This document shows positions 1 through 5,961 of a DNA stretch of 11,044 nt, one piece after another (position 1 is the first letter of the stretch; each line of letters begins with the position of its first letter). The position numbers were made by a program, and so were the translations under genes. This DNA comes from Thermoplasmata archaeon M9B1D (lineage in GTDB: Archaea; Thermoplasmatota; E2; DHVEG-1). The stretch lies in assembly GCA_002900535.1 (NCBI GenBank), contig MUGC01000023.1:1-11044 (forward strand). Reading direction: 5' to 3'. The notes under the pieces were generated by a model, which saw only the letters and a program-made list of their open reading frames with translations, was not told the origin of the DNA and ran no database searches.

Positions 1-1176
1 CACTCTTTTTCTTGCATTATTTCCCATCAAAATTGCATGATTTTTATCCTGTAAAACTTGTTTTATACCCCATGCAATATCTCTTGGGTCAAATGGGTTG
101 ACATGGTATCCATTTTGATTATCTCCACTAGGAATAATTTGCTCACGGAATCCGTTTGTACCTCGTGCTCCAACAACAGTTGGTTTTGCCATACTCATGG
201 ATTCAGTACATACTATTCCAAAAGGTTCATAAATTGATGGTAACACAACGCAATCAGCAGCTGCATAATGTATGATACGTTCTGGTTCGCTAATAAACTC
301 GTTTCTGAAAAAAACATTATTTTGTATCCCTAGTTTTTGAACCATATTTTTAAGTTGCCATTCCATATCTCCAACTCCTAGTATTACTAGTTTTGTATTT
401 GGAAAATCTTTTAGAATATTTGGAATTGATTTTACGAGGTTGTCAACACCTTTAACAGTTACAAGGCGACCAACAAAAAGTAGCATGTTTTCATAATCTT
501 TAATTCCATAATTTGTTCTAACTTGCTGTTTTTGTTTATTTGATACTTTGTTTGGATCGTATTTGCTAGGGTCTACTCCATTCCAACAAACCCTTATCTT
601 ATCTGATGGGAACCCTAGTTTTTCAAGTTCATCTTTCATAGCGTATGAAACAGTTATTACACAATCTGCTATTTGTCCTCCCTCAAACTCTATATCTTTT
701 ATCGCATGAGAACCACGACCCACAGATCTGCCGACCTCTGTTGAGTGAACGTGGAAAAATAATGGTAAATTTAATTCTTTTTTAACTATCATTCCACCTA
801 CTATCCCTAGCCAATCATGTGAATCTATGACATCAAAATTTTTTTTTTCAGATTTTACCAAAGTGTTAACAAGTTGGGATGCCGATATTGTATTATAACT
901 AATTACATCTGTAAAAAATTTAAAATAATCGCCCCATGAGCGCAACTCATAATCAACAAATGATCTGAACGCTGTAGAAAAATCAAGGATTTTTGGTCTG
1001 TAAACTTCAACTTCATTTACTTTTTCATATGTTCTCAGCTCATTTTTTCGGTTAAAGGAGAAGACTGCAACATCGTTCCCAAGATTTACTTGTTTTTTAG
1101 TAACTTCTGATGCAAATGTTCCTAGGCCACCATAGATTACAGGTGGAAACTCCCAGGAAAAGTGGACAATTTTCAA
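1..1176 (-). CDS. GT4 family glycosyltransferase, glycogen synthase-like (3' end cut by window edge)
   Basis: The frame is open from a TTG codon at 1176 to the left edge (392 codons, C-terminus missing). TTG is chosen because GGAG lies 9 nt upstream and the encoded start, (M)KIVHFSWEFPPVIYGGLGTF, is the usual GT-B N-terminus with its glycine-rich nucleotide-sugar loop (GGLG at 16-19). An in-frame stop lies ten codons further upstream. Other GT4 marks are DSHDWL (118-123), VGRLVTVKG (235-243) and SIYEPFGIVCTES (314-326), which holds the E-x7-E pair E317/E325. Families with this layout transfer a hexose from a nucleotide sugar with retention of configuration in the cytoplasm. The GH57 gene just upstream makes alpha-glucan (glycogen-like) synthesis the likely role, but GT4 substrate cannot be read from sequence. 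The motif EPFG rather than EPCG argues against a GT5 GlgA. Roughly the last helix is outside the window. Confidence 0.85.
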   Translation of the reverse strand, partial: MKIVHFSWEFPPVIYGGLGTFASEVTKKQVNLGNDVAVFSFNRKNELRTYEKVNEVEVYRPKILDFSTAFRSFVDYELRSWGDYFKFFTDVISYNTISASQLVNTLVKSEKKNFDVIDSHDWLGIVGGMIVKKELNLPLFFHVHSTEVGRSVGRGSHAIKDIEFEGGQIADCVITVSYAMKDELEKLGFPSDKIRVCWNGVDPSKYDPNKVSNKQKQQVRTNYGIKDYENMLLFVGRLVTVKGVDNLVKSIPNILKDFPNTKLVILGVGDMEWQLKNMVQKLGIQNNVFFRNEFISEPERIIHYAAADCVVLPSIYEPFGIVCTESMSMAKPTVVGARGTNGFREQIIPSGDNQNGYHVNPFDPRDIAWGIKQVLQDKNHAILMGNNARKRV

Positions 1177-1210
1177 ATAAGTTCTCTCCTCAACATTGTT
1201 AAACAACTAT

Positions 1211-1236
1211 CAATATAAAAAATCTATTAAAAAAAA
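1211..1236 (-). promoter_or_regulatory. T-run terminator followed by TATA-like box between GH57 and the downstream GT4 gene
   Basis: Read on the minus strand, the GH57 stop is followed by a run of eight T (1236-1229), a typical archaeal termination signal. TTTTTTATATTG (1222-1211) follows, 35-46 nt ahead of the TTG start at 1176. This suggests the downstream glycosyltransferase may have its own transcript with a short leader carrying GGAG. The region is AT-rich, so chance matches are possible. Confidence 0.4.
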
Positions 1237-1244
1237 GAAATTTA

Positions 1245-2423
1245 TTATATTTTTTGTTTTAAATCTTGTAAAACGTTCATGTAATTGATGAAACCGTCAT
1301 ATGGTCCATCATATGGACTGAAATATGCATGAACATCACCATCAGCAAGACCTTTTGTTGAACAATAATATAAATGATCAGATGTTTGAAGCCGACGCCA
1401 AGTGTTGATTAGGCTTGGATCGCTTTTTTCTTTTAGTTTACGACCAATGTTTTTAAGCTCGTTAAAGCAAGCAATCTGCATATCATTTCCAAGCCAAGTT
1501 GAAACATCTCGGTCTTCATCAGCCCATGATATAGCCCAAGGCACATCTATGTCGCCAACAACGTTATATCTTTCAACAGCTGTACTAACGGTTACAAAAT
1601 CAAGGTGATCATGTTTCAATATTTCATCTGGTAAATGTCTTAGGAAATCAAAAATACCTGTTTCAGTCCATTGATGCTCCCCAAAAGTTTCATAATCCAT
1701 GAACAAGTTTATGAGATCTCCTTCTACACGAGCCATCCATTGTGCATATTTATCAGCAGTCAAAGGATAACCTGGCCATTGACGAGCTGAAAAACGGAAT
1801 CCTACATCATCGCTAAGTGTATAGTTTCTAAGAAGTATTTTTATGTCAGTATTTACTGGAGAATATAAATAGTTAGGAGATCGCCATTGTAAAATTTTTT
1901 CTGTTCCTTCTGTAATTATTCCATTGTATCCCATTTCTGCAACTTTTTTAGCAATCCTGTTATCATAAATTGCTTCTGTATTTCTAAAAACATGTGGTTC
2001 GTAATTAAAAAGTCTCTGTATCATAAAACGATGCATTTTTACTTGCTCTTCGAACTCATCAAGTTCATCAAAAAGTGAAGAAAGCGAATGATAATATGTT
2101 TCTTCTATCATATCGACTGCACCGGTTTTAAATAATTCTTTGAAACTATCAAGGACTTCTGGCATGAATTGTTCGCAGTATTCAACGAATGTTCCTGTTA
2201 GGCTAAAAGAAATCTGAAATTGCCCATCTGTTTCTCTTATAAGTTCAAGAAGTAAATTATTTGTTGGAAGATAACATTTTTTAGCAACCTTTGTAAAAAT
2301 TTCTTCATTTAGTTTACGGTTAAAATATTCAGAGTGATTACTTTCATTACCGATATGAAAAACAGAAAAACGATTCAAACGCATAGGTTGATGTACTTCG
2401 AAATAAAGACAAACACTGGTCAT
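1245..2423 (-). CDS. GH57 family alpha-amylase / glucanotransferase-like protein
   Basis: This 392-residue protein carries the GH57 signature motifs in order. HQP is at 11-13 in the first strand. FRNTEAIYDN (146-155) holds Glu150, the expected nucleophile. FMDYETFGEH (241-250) holds Asp243, the expected acid/base. A late motif, TSDHLYYC, lies at 347-354. GH57 enzymes are retaining (beta/alpha)7-barrel hydrolases or transferases acting on alpha-1,4 or alpha-1,6 glucans, and this one resembles the short archaeal 'alpha-amylase' type (related to MJ1611 of Methanocaldococcus) rather than the longer branching enzymes. It has no signal peptide, so it should act on internal glycogen-like polymer. 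The ATG lies 2 nt beyond the stop of the upstream GT4 gene, with its GGAG site inside that gene's last codons, so the two are probably translationally coupled. Exact reaction (hydrolysis versus transfer) is undetermined. Confidence 0.9.
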   Translation of the reverse strand: MTSVCLYFEVHQPMRLNRFSVFHIGNESNHSEYFNRKLNEEIFTKVAKKCYLPTNNLLLELIRETDGQFQISFSLTGTFVEYCEQFMPEVLDSFKELFKTGAVDMIEETYYHSLSSLFDELDEFEEQVKMHRFMIQRLFNYEPHVFRNTEAIYDNRIAKKVAEMGYNGIITEGTEKILQWRSPNYLYSPVNTDIKILLRNYTLSDDVGFRFSARQWPGYPLTADKYAQWMARVEGDLINLFMDYETFGEHQWTETGIFDFLRHLPDEILKHDHLDFVTVSTAVERYNVVGDIDVPWAISWADEDRDVSTWLGNDMQIACFNELKNIGRKLKEKSDPSLINTWRRLQTSDHLYYCSTKGLADGDVHAYFSPYDGPYDGFINYMNVLQDLKQKI

Positions 2424-2425
2424 TA

Positions 2426-3556
2426 CTATATTACTCCTATGTATACATCTATTGTTTTATCAGCGACTTGATCCCAGGTGAACAAATTAATTTCGCGTTT
2501 ACCCTCAGTTGCTAGTGTTCTATGAAGTGAATCATATCTGAGTAATGAGATTATTTTATTTGCCATTTCATCTGTATCCCAGAAGTCAACTCGTAGGCAA
2601 TTGCTGAAAGCTTCAGAAAAACCAGTGGTTTTACTTGTAATCGTTGGGGTGCCTGCAGATATTGCTTCAAGAGCAGTTATTCCAAATGGTTCAGATACAG
2701 ATGGCATTACATACACGCTTGATATTCCATATATGTGTTTAACTTCATCATCTGTTAGCCTGCCGGTGAAGATAACGCTATCAGATATTTTAAGATCTAG
2801 TGCCTGAGATATAAGTTTAGGTAGCATATCACCGGTTCCAGCTACTACAAACTTTATATCAGGTTCAAAATCTTTTACCTTTCTTGCTGCTTTTAAAAAG
2901 AATTCTGCGCCTTTCTGAATAGTAAGTCTACCTAAAAACAAAATTATTTCTTTTTTATGTCCTTCATCAATTGGATAAACAGCATTATGAACTACTGTTA
3001 TTTTATTAGGATTTATACCATATTTTTCAACGCACACCCTTTTTGTAAAATGACTTACAGCAATAATTCTATCTGCTTTTTGCATTCCTTCGCGTTCGAT
3101 ATCGATAAACCATTGATTTGGATAAAGCCAGCCAGATCTATCATACTCAGTTGAATGAACGGTAAGAATTAATGGTATCCCCCATTTTTCTTTCAAGGAA
3201 GTACCTGCTTTAATTGTTAGCCAATCATGGCAGTGAATTGCATTATATTTTCCATTTGCTTTAATGTTTTCTTCAACTTTTGATACGACTAGACTGTTAT
3301 AATAATAAACAGCTTCGAAGAAGTTACCACCTATTTCTTTTGAATCAGGTCGATCATATGGGAAAACTTCTGTTTCACCTACTTCGATAATTTTTAGATT
3401 TGGTTTGTCACTATTTGCAGCTCTTTTGGTTTTTGGCATATAAAAATCTATGTTTACATTTTTATCAGATAGGCTCCTTGTTAAACCATAGCAATGAGTA
3501 GCAAGACCACCTGCTTTAAATGGTGGATATTCCCAGCCAATCATTGCTATTCTCAT
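2426..3556 (-). CDS. GT4 family glycosyltransferase
   Basis: A complete 376-residue GT-B enzyme. It starts MRIAMIGWEYPPFKAGGLAT with the N-terminal sugar-nucleotide loop GGLA at 16-19. HCHDW (108-112) and TVHSTE (132-137) belong to the acceptor domain. FLGRLTIQKG (207-216) opens the donor domain, and SVSEPFGITALEA (286-298) carries the E-x7-E pair E289/E297. Length and motifs are normal for GT4. It is a paralogue of the second GT4 protein at the left edge, and the WEYPP..GGLA..H start resembles archaeal proteins found near glycogen genes such as MJ1607. It is coupled to the GH57 gene (2 nt gap), so a role in building or extending an alpha-glucan is likely. Donor and acceptor are not known. 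The upstream site (AAGG, spaced 9 nt) is weak compared with the GGAGGT sites elsewhere in the window. Confidence 0.88.
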   Translation of the reverse strand: MRIAMIGWEYPPFKAGGLATHCYGLTRSLSDKNVNIDFYMPKTKRAANSDKPNLKIIEVGETEVFPYDRPDSKEIGGNFFEAVYYYNSLVVSKVEENIKANGKYNAIHCHDWLTIKAGTSLKEKWGIPLILTVHSTEYDRSGWLYPNQWFIDIEREGMQKADRIIAVSHFTKRVCVEKYGINPNKITVVHNAVYPIDEGHKKEIILFLGRLTIQKGAEFFLKAARKVKDFEPDIKFVVAGTGDMLPKLISQALDLKISDSVIFTGRLTDDEVKHIYGISSVYVMPSVSEPFGITALEAISAGTPTITSKTTGFSEAFSNCLRVDFWDTDEMANKIISLLRYDSLHRTLATEGKREINLFTWDQVADKTIDVYIGVI

Positions 3557-3610
3557 TTAATCTACCTTACCCTTTGCAGTTAACCTAACAAGGTTTTGCA
3601 TCCTTAAGTT

Positions 3611-3653
3611 CTTATATTAATATTTTAACTCCCCCCGAAATAAATAGGGAGTT
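3611..3653 (-). promoter_or_regulatory. Hairpin and TATA-like box between the winged-helix gene and the GT4 gene
   Basis: Downstream of the winged-helix gene on the minus strand, AACTCCC (3653-3647) can pair with GGGAGTT (3633-3627) around a 13-nt loop. A T-rich stretch containing TTAATATAAG (3620-3611) follows. The hairpin could end the winged-helix transcript. The TATA-like box sits 55-64 nt ahead of the GT4 ATG and could start the GT4-GH57 transcript. Both readings rest on pattern only. Confidence 0.35.
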
Positions 3654-3664
3654 TAAACTTTGCG

Positions 3665-4054
3665 TTATTTTAAATTAAATTTATTTTTTTCATCCAGTTT
3701 TATTTTATCTTCTTTTGCAAGCCATCCAATTGCTAAATGAACTTGGTTTTCATCAAGATCAGAAAGCCTTTTTATAGTTTCAATATCTGCTTCACCCCAG
3801 ATATCAAGAATTTTCCAGATTCTACCAGCATGAGTACCAATTTCTGAATCTAGATTTGTGTTTTCAAGCTTGTACCAGTCTTGTTGTCTTGATATTTTGT
3901 TTTCTCTTGCAAGCCATCCGATTCCTGTGTGGAGGTCTGTTTCATTTAGATTTGTTATTTGAATTATATCATCTTTTTTTAAGCAACCTTTTTCGTTTAA
4001 AACCTGCCAAATCTTTCCTGCACTGTTACCAAATTTCACTGTAACGTCCCTCAC
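3665..4054 (-). CDS. Tandem winged helix-turn-helix protein (two DUF2582-type domains)
   Basis: The protein has 129 residues from a GTG start, preceded by GGAGGT with a 6-nt gap. It consists of two clear copies of one domain. Copy 1 is about 8-62 (FGNSAGKIWQVLNEKG...TGIGWLARENKI) and copy 2 about 72-127 (IGTHAGRIWKILDIWG...LAIGWLAKEDKI). The AGKIW opening and IGWLA(R/K)E(N/D)KI recognition-helix/wing motif match the winged-helix family Pfam calls DUF2582, usually a single small domain. The fold suggests DNA binding or a small adaptor role, but no target is known. It lies upstream of the GT4-GH57 genes in the same direction, separated by a 108-nt gap with a hairpin, so it is probably a separate transcript. 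There is no sensor or ligand domain. Family assignment is fairly sure; regulatory function is inferred. Confidence 0.8.
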   Translation of the reverse strand: MRDVTVKFGNSAGKIWQVLNEKGCLKKDDIIQITNLNETDLHTGIGWLARENKISRQQDWYKLENTNLDSEIGTHAGRIWKILDIWGEADIETIKRLSDLDENQVHLAIGWLAKEDKIKLDEKNKFNLK

Positions 4055-4085
4055 GTTTGCACCTCCAGTAAAAAAGTGAATAAAT

Positions 4086-4098
4086 TAATATAATATAA
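4086..4098 (-). promoter_or_regulatory. TATA-like box of the winged-helix gene
   Basis: CTTATATTATATT on the minus strand lies about 31 nt upstream of the GTG at 4054. It would give a leader of roughly 10-20 nt that contains the GGAGGT site at 4066-4061. It is the best TATA candidate in this AT-rich gap. Confidence 0.4.
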
Positions 4099-4250
4099 GG
4101 CTATCTAAAAATCAGATTAGTATTATTTTTAATTTAAAAGCAATTTTTGTAGTATTTGTAACAAAATCTTTGATATTTTATACAAAATGGAAAAAGAAAT
4201 TTTATAAATTATTATCACAAACGTATTTGTTGAGATAAATATATATTGGT

Positions 4251-4339
4251 CAACAGGAGAAAAAGTTTTAGAAAAAACTGTTTTCGGCTCCTCTCTTGAA
4301 TTACTAGCATGTTGGAAACATTGTTCTATCTCGCTAAAA
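4251..4339 (+). ncRNA. Conserved intergenic element, copy 1 (possible structured small RNA)
   Basis: This segment starts CAACAGGAGAAAAA and ends CTAAAA, and matches 8803-8890. In the 3' block (4293-4339 against 8844-8890), 40 of 47 positions agree by eye, including CTCTTGAATTAC, TTGGAAACA and TGTTCTATCT without gaps. A hairpin is possible: AGTTTT (4264-4269) with AAAACT (4274-4279), extended by GAAAA (4259-4263) with TTTTC (4281-4285) and GGA (4256-4258) with TCC (4289-4291). AACA (4252-4255) can close with TGTT (4322-4325). It lies upstream of the promoter of the next gene, so it is not that gene's 5' leader. It could be an independent RNA, a repeat remnant or a binding region. No known RNA family was recognised. 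Confidence 0.4.
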
Positions 4340-4359
4340 ACTTACTATTTTCGTCAATA

Positions 4360-4390
4360 TATGACAATAATTGACATAGTTTTTAAATAC
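4360..4390 (+). promoter_or_regulatory. Shared secreted-protein promoter A: 19-bp dyad plus TATA box
   Basis: TATGACAATAATTGACATA (4360-4378) is a dyad in which TATG-CAAT and ATTG-CATA mirror each other. One base later comes the TATA box TTTTTAAATAC (4380-4390). An overlapping GTCA-N5-TGAC repeat lies at 4353-4365. The same arrangement precedes three other genes in the window with identical spacing. Expected transcription start is near 4409, giving a short leader with GGAGGAGGT (4417-4425). A site abutting the TFB/TBP position fits a regulator that recruits or blocks the basal factors. Confidence 0.75.
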
Positions 4391-4434
4391 TTAAAATTAA
4401 ATTTGAATTTGTGAGAGGAGGAGGTAAAAAAAAG

Positions 4435-5424
4435 ATGAATAAGAAAACAGTTGGAGTTTTTATAATGACGCTGTTAATTGCAACTGCTGTTTTACCAGTA
4501 GCAAATAGTTTAAAATCTAAAACAATTTTAAATCTTGGAGAAGTTTTAGACCAACACTCAGATTGGAGTGATGATTGTATTTATATCTCTGATTTTGAAT
4601 GGCAAGAATTCATTCCAACAATGGTAACACACACTCGTATTGAAGTAAAAATTGTACAATGGTATGAAGGTTCACCTGATCTTAAATTAACTATAGAAAA
4701 ACCTTTAGGCACAGTTTTAACATCAAAAGAAATGCCTGCTAGTTTAATTCCATCTGGTACATGTGATTGGGTTTCATTTGATATTCCTGATATAAATCTA
4801 TTACCAGGATCTAATTATTTCATAAAACTTACTGCTCCACCTGGAAGTGAATATGGATGGGGATTTTCAGCAAACGGTCTTTATCCAAATGGAACATCTA
4901 GTATTTGGCCAGCTGATTGGTGCTTTAGAACATTTTGTTTAGAAAATAATCCTCCAAATAATCCTACAGTTTCATATAACAAAGCAAATGATGAGCTTGT
5001 TATTACAGCAACAGACCCCGATGGAGATAAAGTGCGATATGGTGTATCATGGGACAATGATAATATTGTTGATCAATGGACTAACTTAGTTTCAAGTGGT
5101 ACACAGCAAAACATAGGCTGTAATGGAAGAATAGGAAAAGTAAAGGTTATAGCTGAAGATGAATTTGGAGAGCAAAGTAATTGGGTTTCAGTAACATCAA
5201 AAAATAAAGATAACATAATAGCTTTAGGATCAAGGTTGTTAGGAATTGGTTTTGTTCGTATAAACGGATTTACACATGCAATAAGAGGTTTTGTTATATT
5301 TGGAATAAACGATGGTCAAGTTCTTTCAATGGAGTTTATTAGAATTAAATTTTCTGAAGTTAATGTAATTTTTGCGGGTTATTTTTCATCGTTAATTTTT
5401 TTCATTATGTATAACCCTGCATAA
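4435..5424 (+). CDS. Secreted beta-rich protein with an Ig/PKD-like domain, function unknown
   Basis: The start is placed at ATG 4435, giving 329 residues. A longer frame from GTG 4411 would translate through the GGAGGAGGT site, so it is unlikely. Residues 1-25 (MNKKTVGVFIMTLLIATAVL...) are a signal peptide. Residues about 50-170 form a beta-rich domain of the kind that starts with QEFIPTM and looks like an adhesion or carbohydrate-binding jelly roll, with Cys110, Cys163 and Cys168. About 172-255 is an Ig/PKD-like domain (NNPPNNPTVSY, ATDPDGDKVRYGVSWDND, AEDEFGEQSNWVSV), a linker type common in secreted archaeal proteins. Residues 260-329 form a third, unrecognised part ending in a hydrophobic stretch (VIFAGYFSSLIFFIMY) that could be a membrane tail or a strand. 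It probably works outside the cell or on its surface; no catalytic motif was seen. Confidence 0.75.
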   Translation: MNKKTVGVFIMTLLIATAVLPVANSLKSKTILNLGEVLDQHSDWSDDCIYISDFEWQEFIPTMVTHTRIEVKIVQWYEGSPDLKLTIEKPLGTVLTSKEMPASLIPSGTCDWVSFDIPDINLLPGSNYFIKLTAPPGSEYGWGFSANGLYPNGTSSIWPADWCFRTFCLENNPPNNPTVSYNKANDELVITATDPDGDKVRYGVSWDNDNIVDQWTNLVSSGTQQNIGCNGRIGKVKVIAEDEFGEQSNWVSVTSKNKDNIIALGSRLLGIGFVRINGFTHAIRGFVIFGINDGQVLSMEFIRIKFSEVNVIFAGYFSSLIFFIMYNPA

Positions 5425-5428
5425 AACC

Positions 5429-5442
5429 TTTTTTTTCTTTTT
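5429..5442 (+). terminator. T-run terminator after the secreted beta-rich protein
   Basis: Eight T, one C and five T begin 5 nt after the stop codon at 5424. Archaeal transcription ends at such U-runs without needing a hairpin. Confidence 0.6.
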
Positions 5443-5589
5443 GAAATTAAGTAAGTTTTAATATTGTGTTGTTTTTAATCCTTATTTTTTTAATTTTAAC
5501 TCTTTAAACATTCCTTCCATATTGATATTTTACAAAGAAATATAATAACAAATTTAACAGAATATCTTTATGGAAAAATGACAAGAAAG

Positions 5590-5598
5590 TTTTAAATA
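5590..5598 (+). promoter_or_regulatory. TATA-like box ahead of a 37-codon ORF
   Basis: TTTTAAATA lies about 35 nt ahead of the ATG at 5633. It puts the expected start of transcription near 5620, just before GAGG at 5624-5627. The segment 5586-5620 also resembles 4195-4235 loosely. Confidence 0.35.
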
Positions 5599-5632
5599 TT
5601 ATGGTCACGAAAGTATTACTTAAGAGGATGTT

Positions 5633-5746
5633 ATGGGAATAAAAAATAAGTATATTACTGGTATTAATTTAACAGAGGAAATAACTTTATCTGATATATC
5701 AAAGATATTGGAGATTAAGAATATATTATTGTTAAAATCAAAATGA
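5633..5746 (+). CDS. Possible small protein, 37 residues, unknown
   Basis: A short ORF, starting MGIKNKYITGINLTEEITLS and ending in a Leu/Lys-rich tail, has the parts expected of a real gene: a TATA-like box (5590-5598), GAGG with a 5-nt gap, and an ATG. The product is hydrophilic with a possible amphipathic helix at about 18-36 and no signal peptide. It could instead be the broken start of a lost gene, since it lies in a 537-nt AT-rich gap between two secreted-protein genes. There is no homology recognised and coding by chance cannot be excluded. Confidence 0.3.
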   Translation: MGIKNKYITGINLTEEITLSDISKILEIKNILLLKSK

Positions 5747-5961
5747 GTACCTAAAAATTAATTTTTTATTTACTGATATTCTTTCTTTTTTTTTATTTTC
5801 CTTTATTTAACTATTGATTTTGATTTATTATAACATTTTGTTATTTTTTAGGTTTTTTTTTTAATTTTGTTTCATATATCTATAATAAAGTTTAATAATA
5901 ATATTATCTATTTAATTTTGTAAGAAATAGTAAATATTTTTCTATGAGCGGGGGAAAAAGA
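5747..5961. other. AT-rich intergenic gap ahead of the C10 protease gene
   Basis: This stretch is mostly T-runs and A/T repeats (for example long T-runs around 5785-5800 and 5850-5862). No 19-bp dyad like that of the other secreted-protein genes is present. A weak, decayed-looking counterpart may lie around 5870-5905 (TTTCATATATCTATAATAAAG). No clear TATA box can be singled out because the whole gap is A/T. Confidence 0.4.

Noticed and set aside
1402..1608. Plus-strand frame of 68 codons
   Set aside because: It lies wholly antisense within the GH57 gene, has no ribosome-binding site and encodes no recognisable protein.
2601..3154. Two plus-strand frames (2601-2807 and 2957-3154)
   Set aside because: Both are antisense to the GT4 gene, whose frame shows clear family motifs throughout.
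3856..4044. Plus-strand frame of 62 codons
   Set aside because: Antisense to the tandem winged-helix gene; the hydrophobic composition is the usual mirror effect.
4411..4434. Longer start (GTG 4411) for the secreted beta-rich protein; likewise 5944 and 10181 for two other secreted genes
   Set aside because: In each case the extra codons are the ribosome-binding site itself (GGAGGAGGT, GCGGGGG, GGAGGT) and would put charged residues before the signal peptide.
4251..4435. Riboswitch in the leader of the gene at 4435
   Set aside because: The conserved element lies upstream of the TATA box at 4380-4390, so it would not be in that mRNA, and no known aptamer consensus was recognised.
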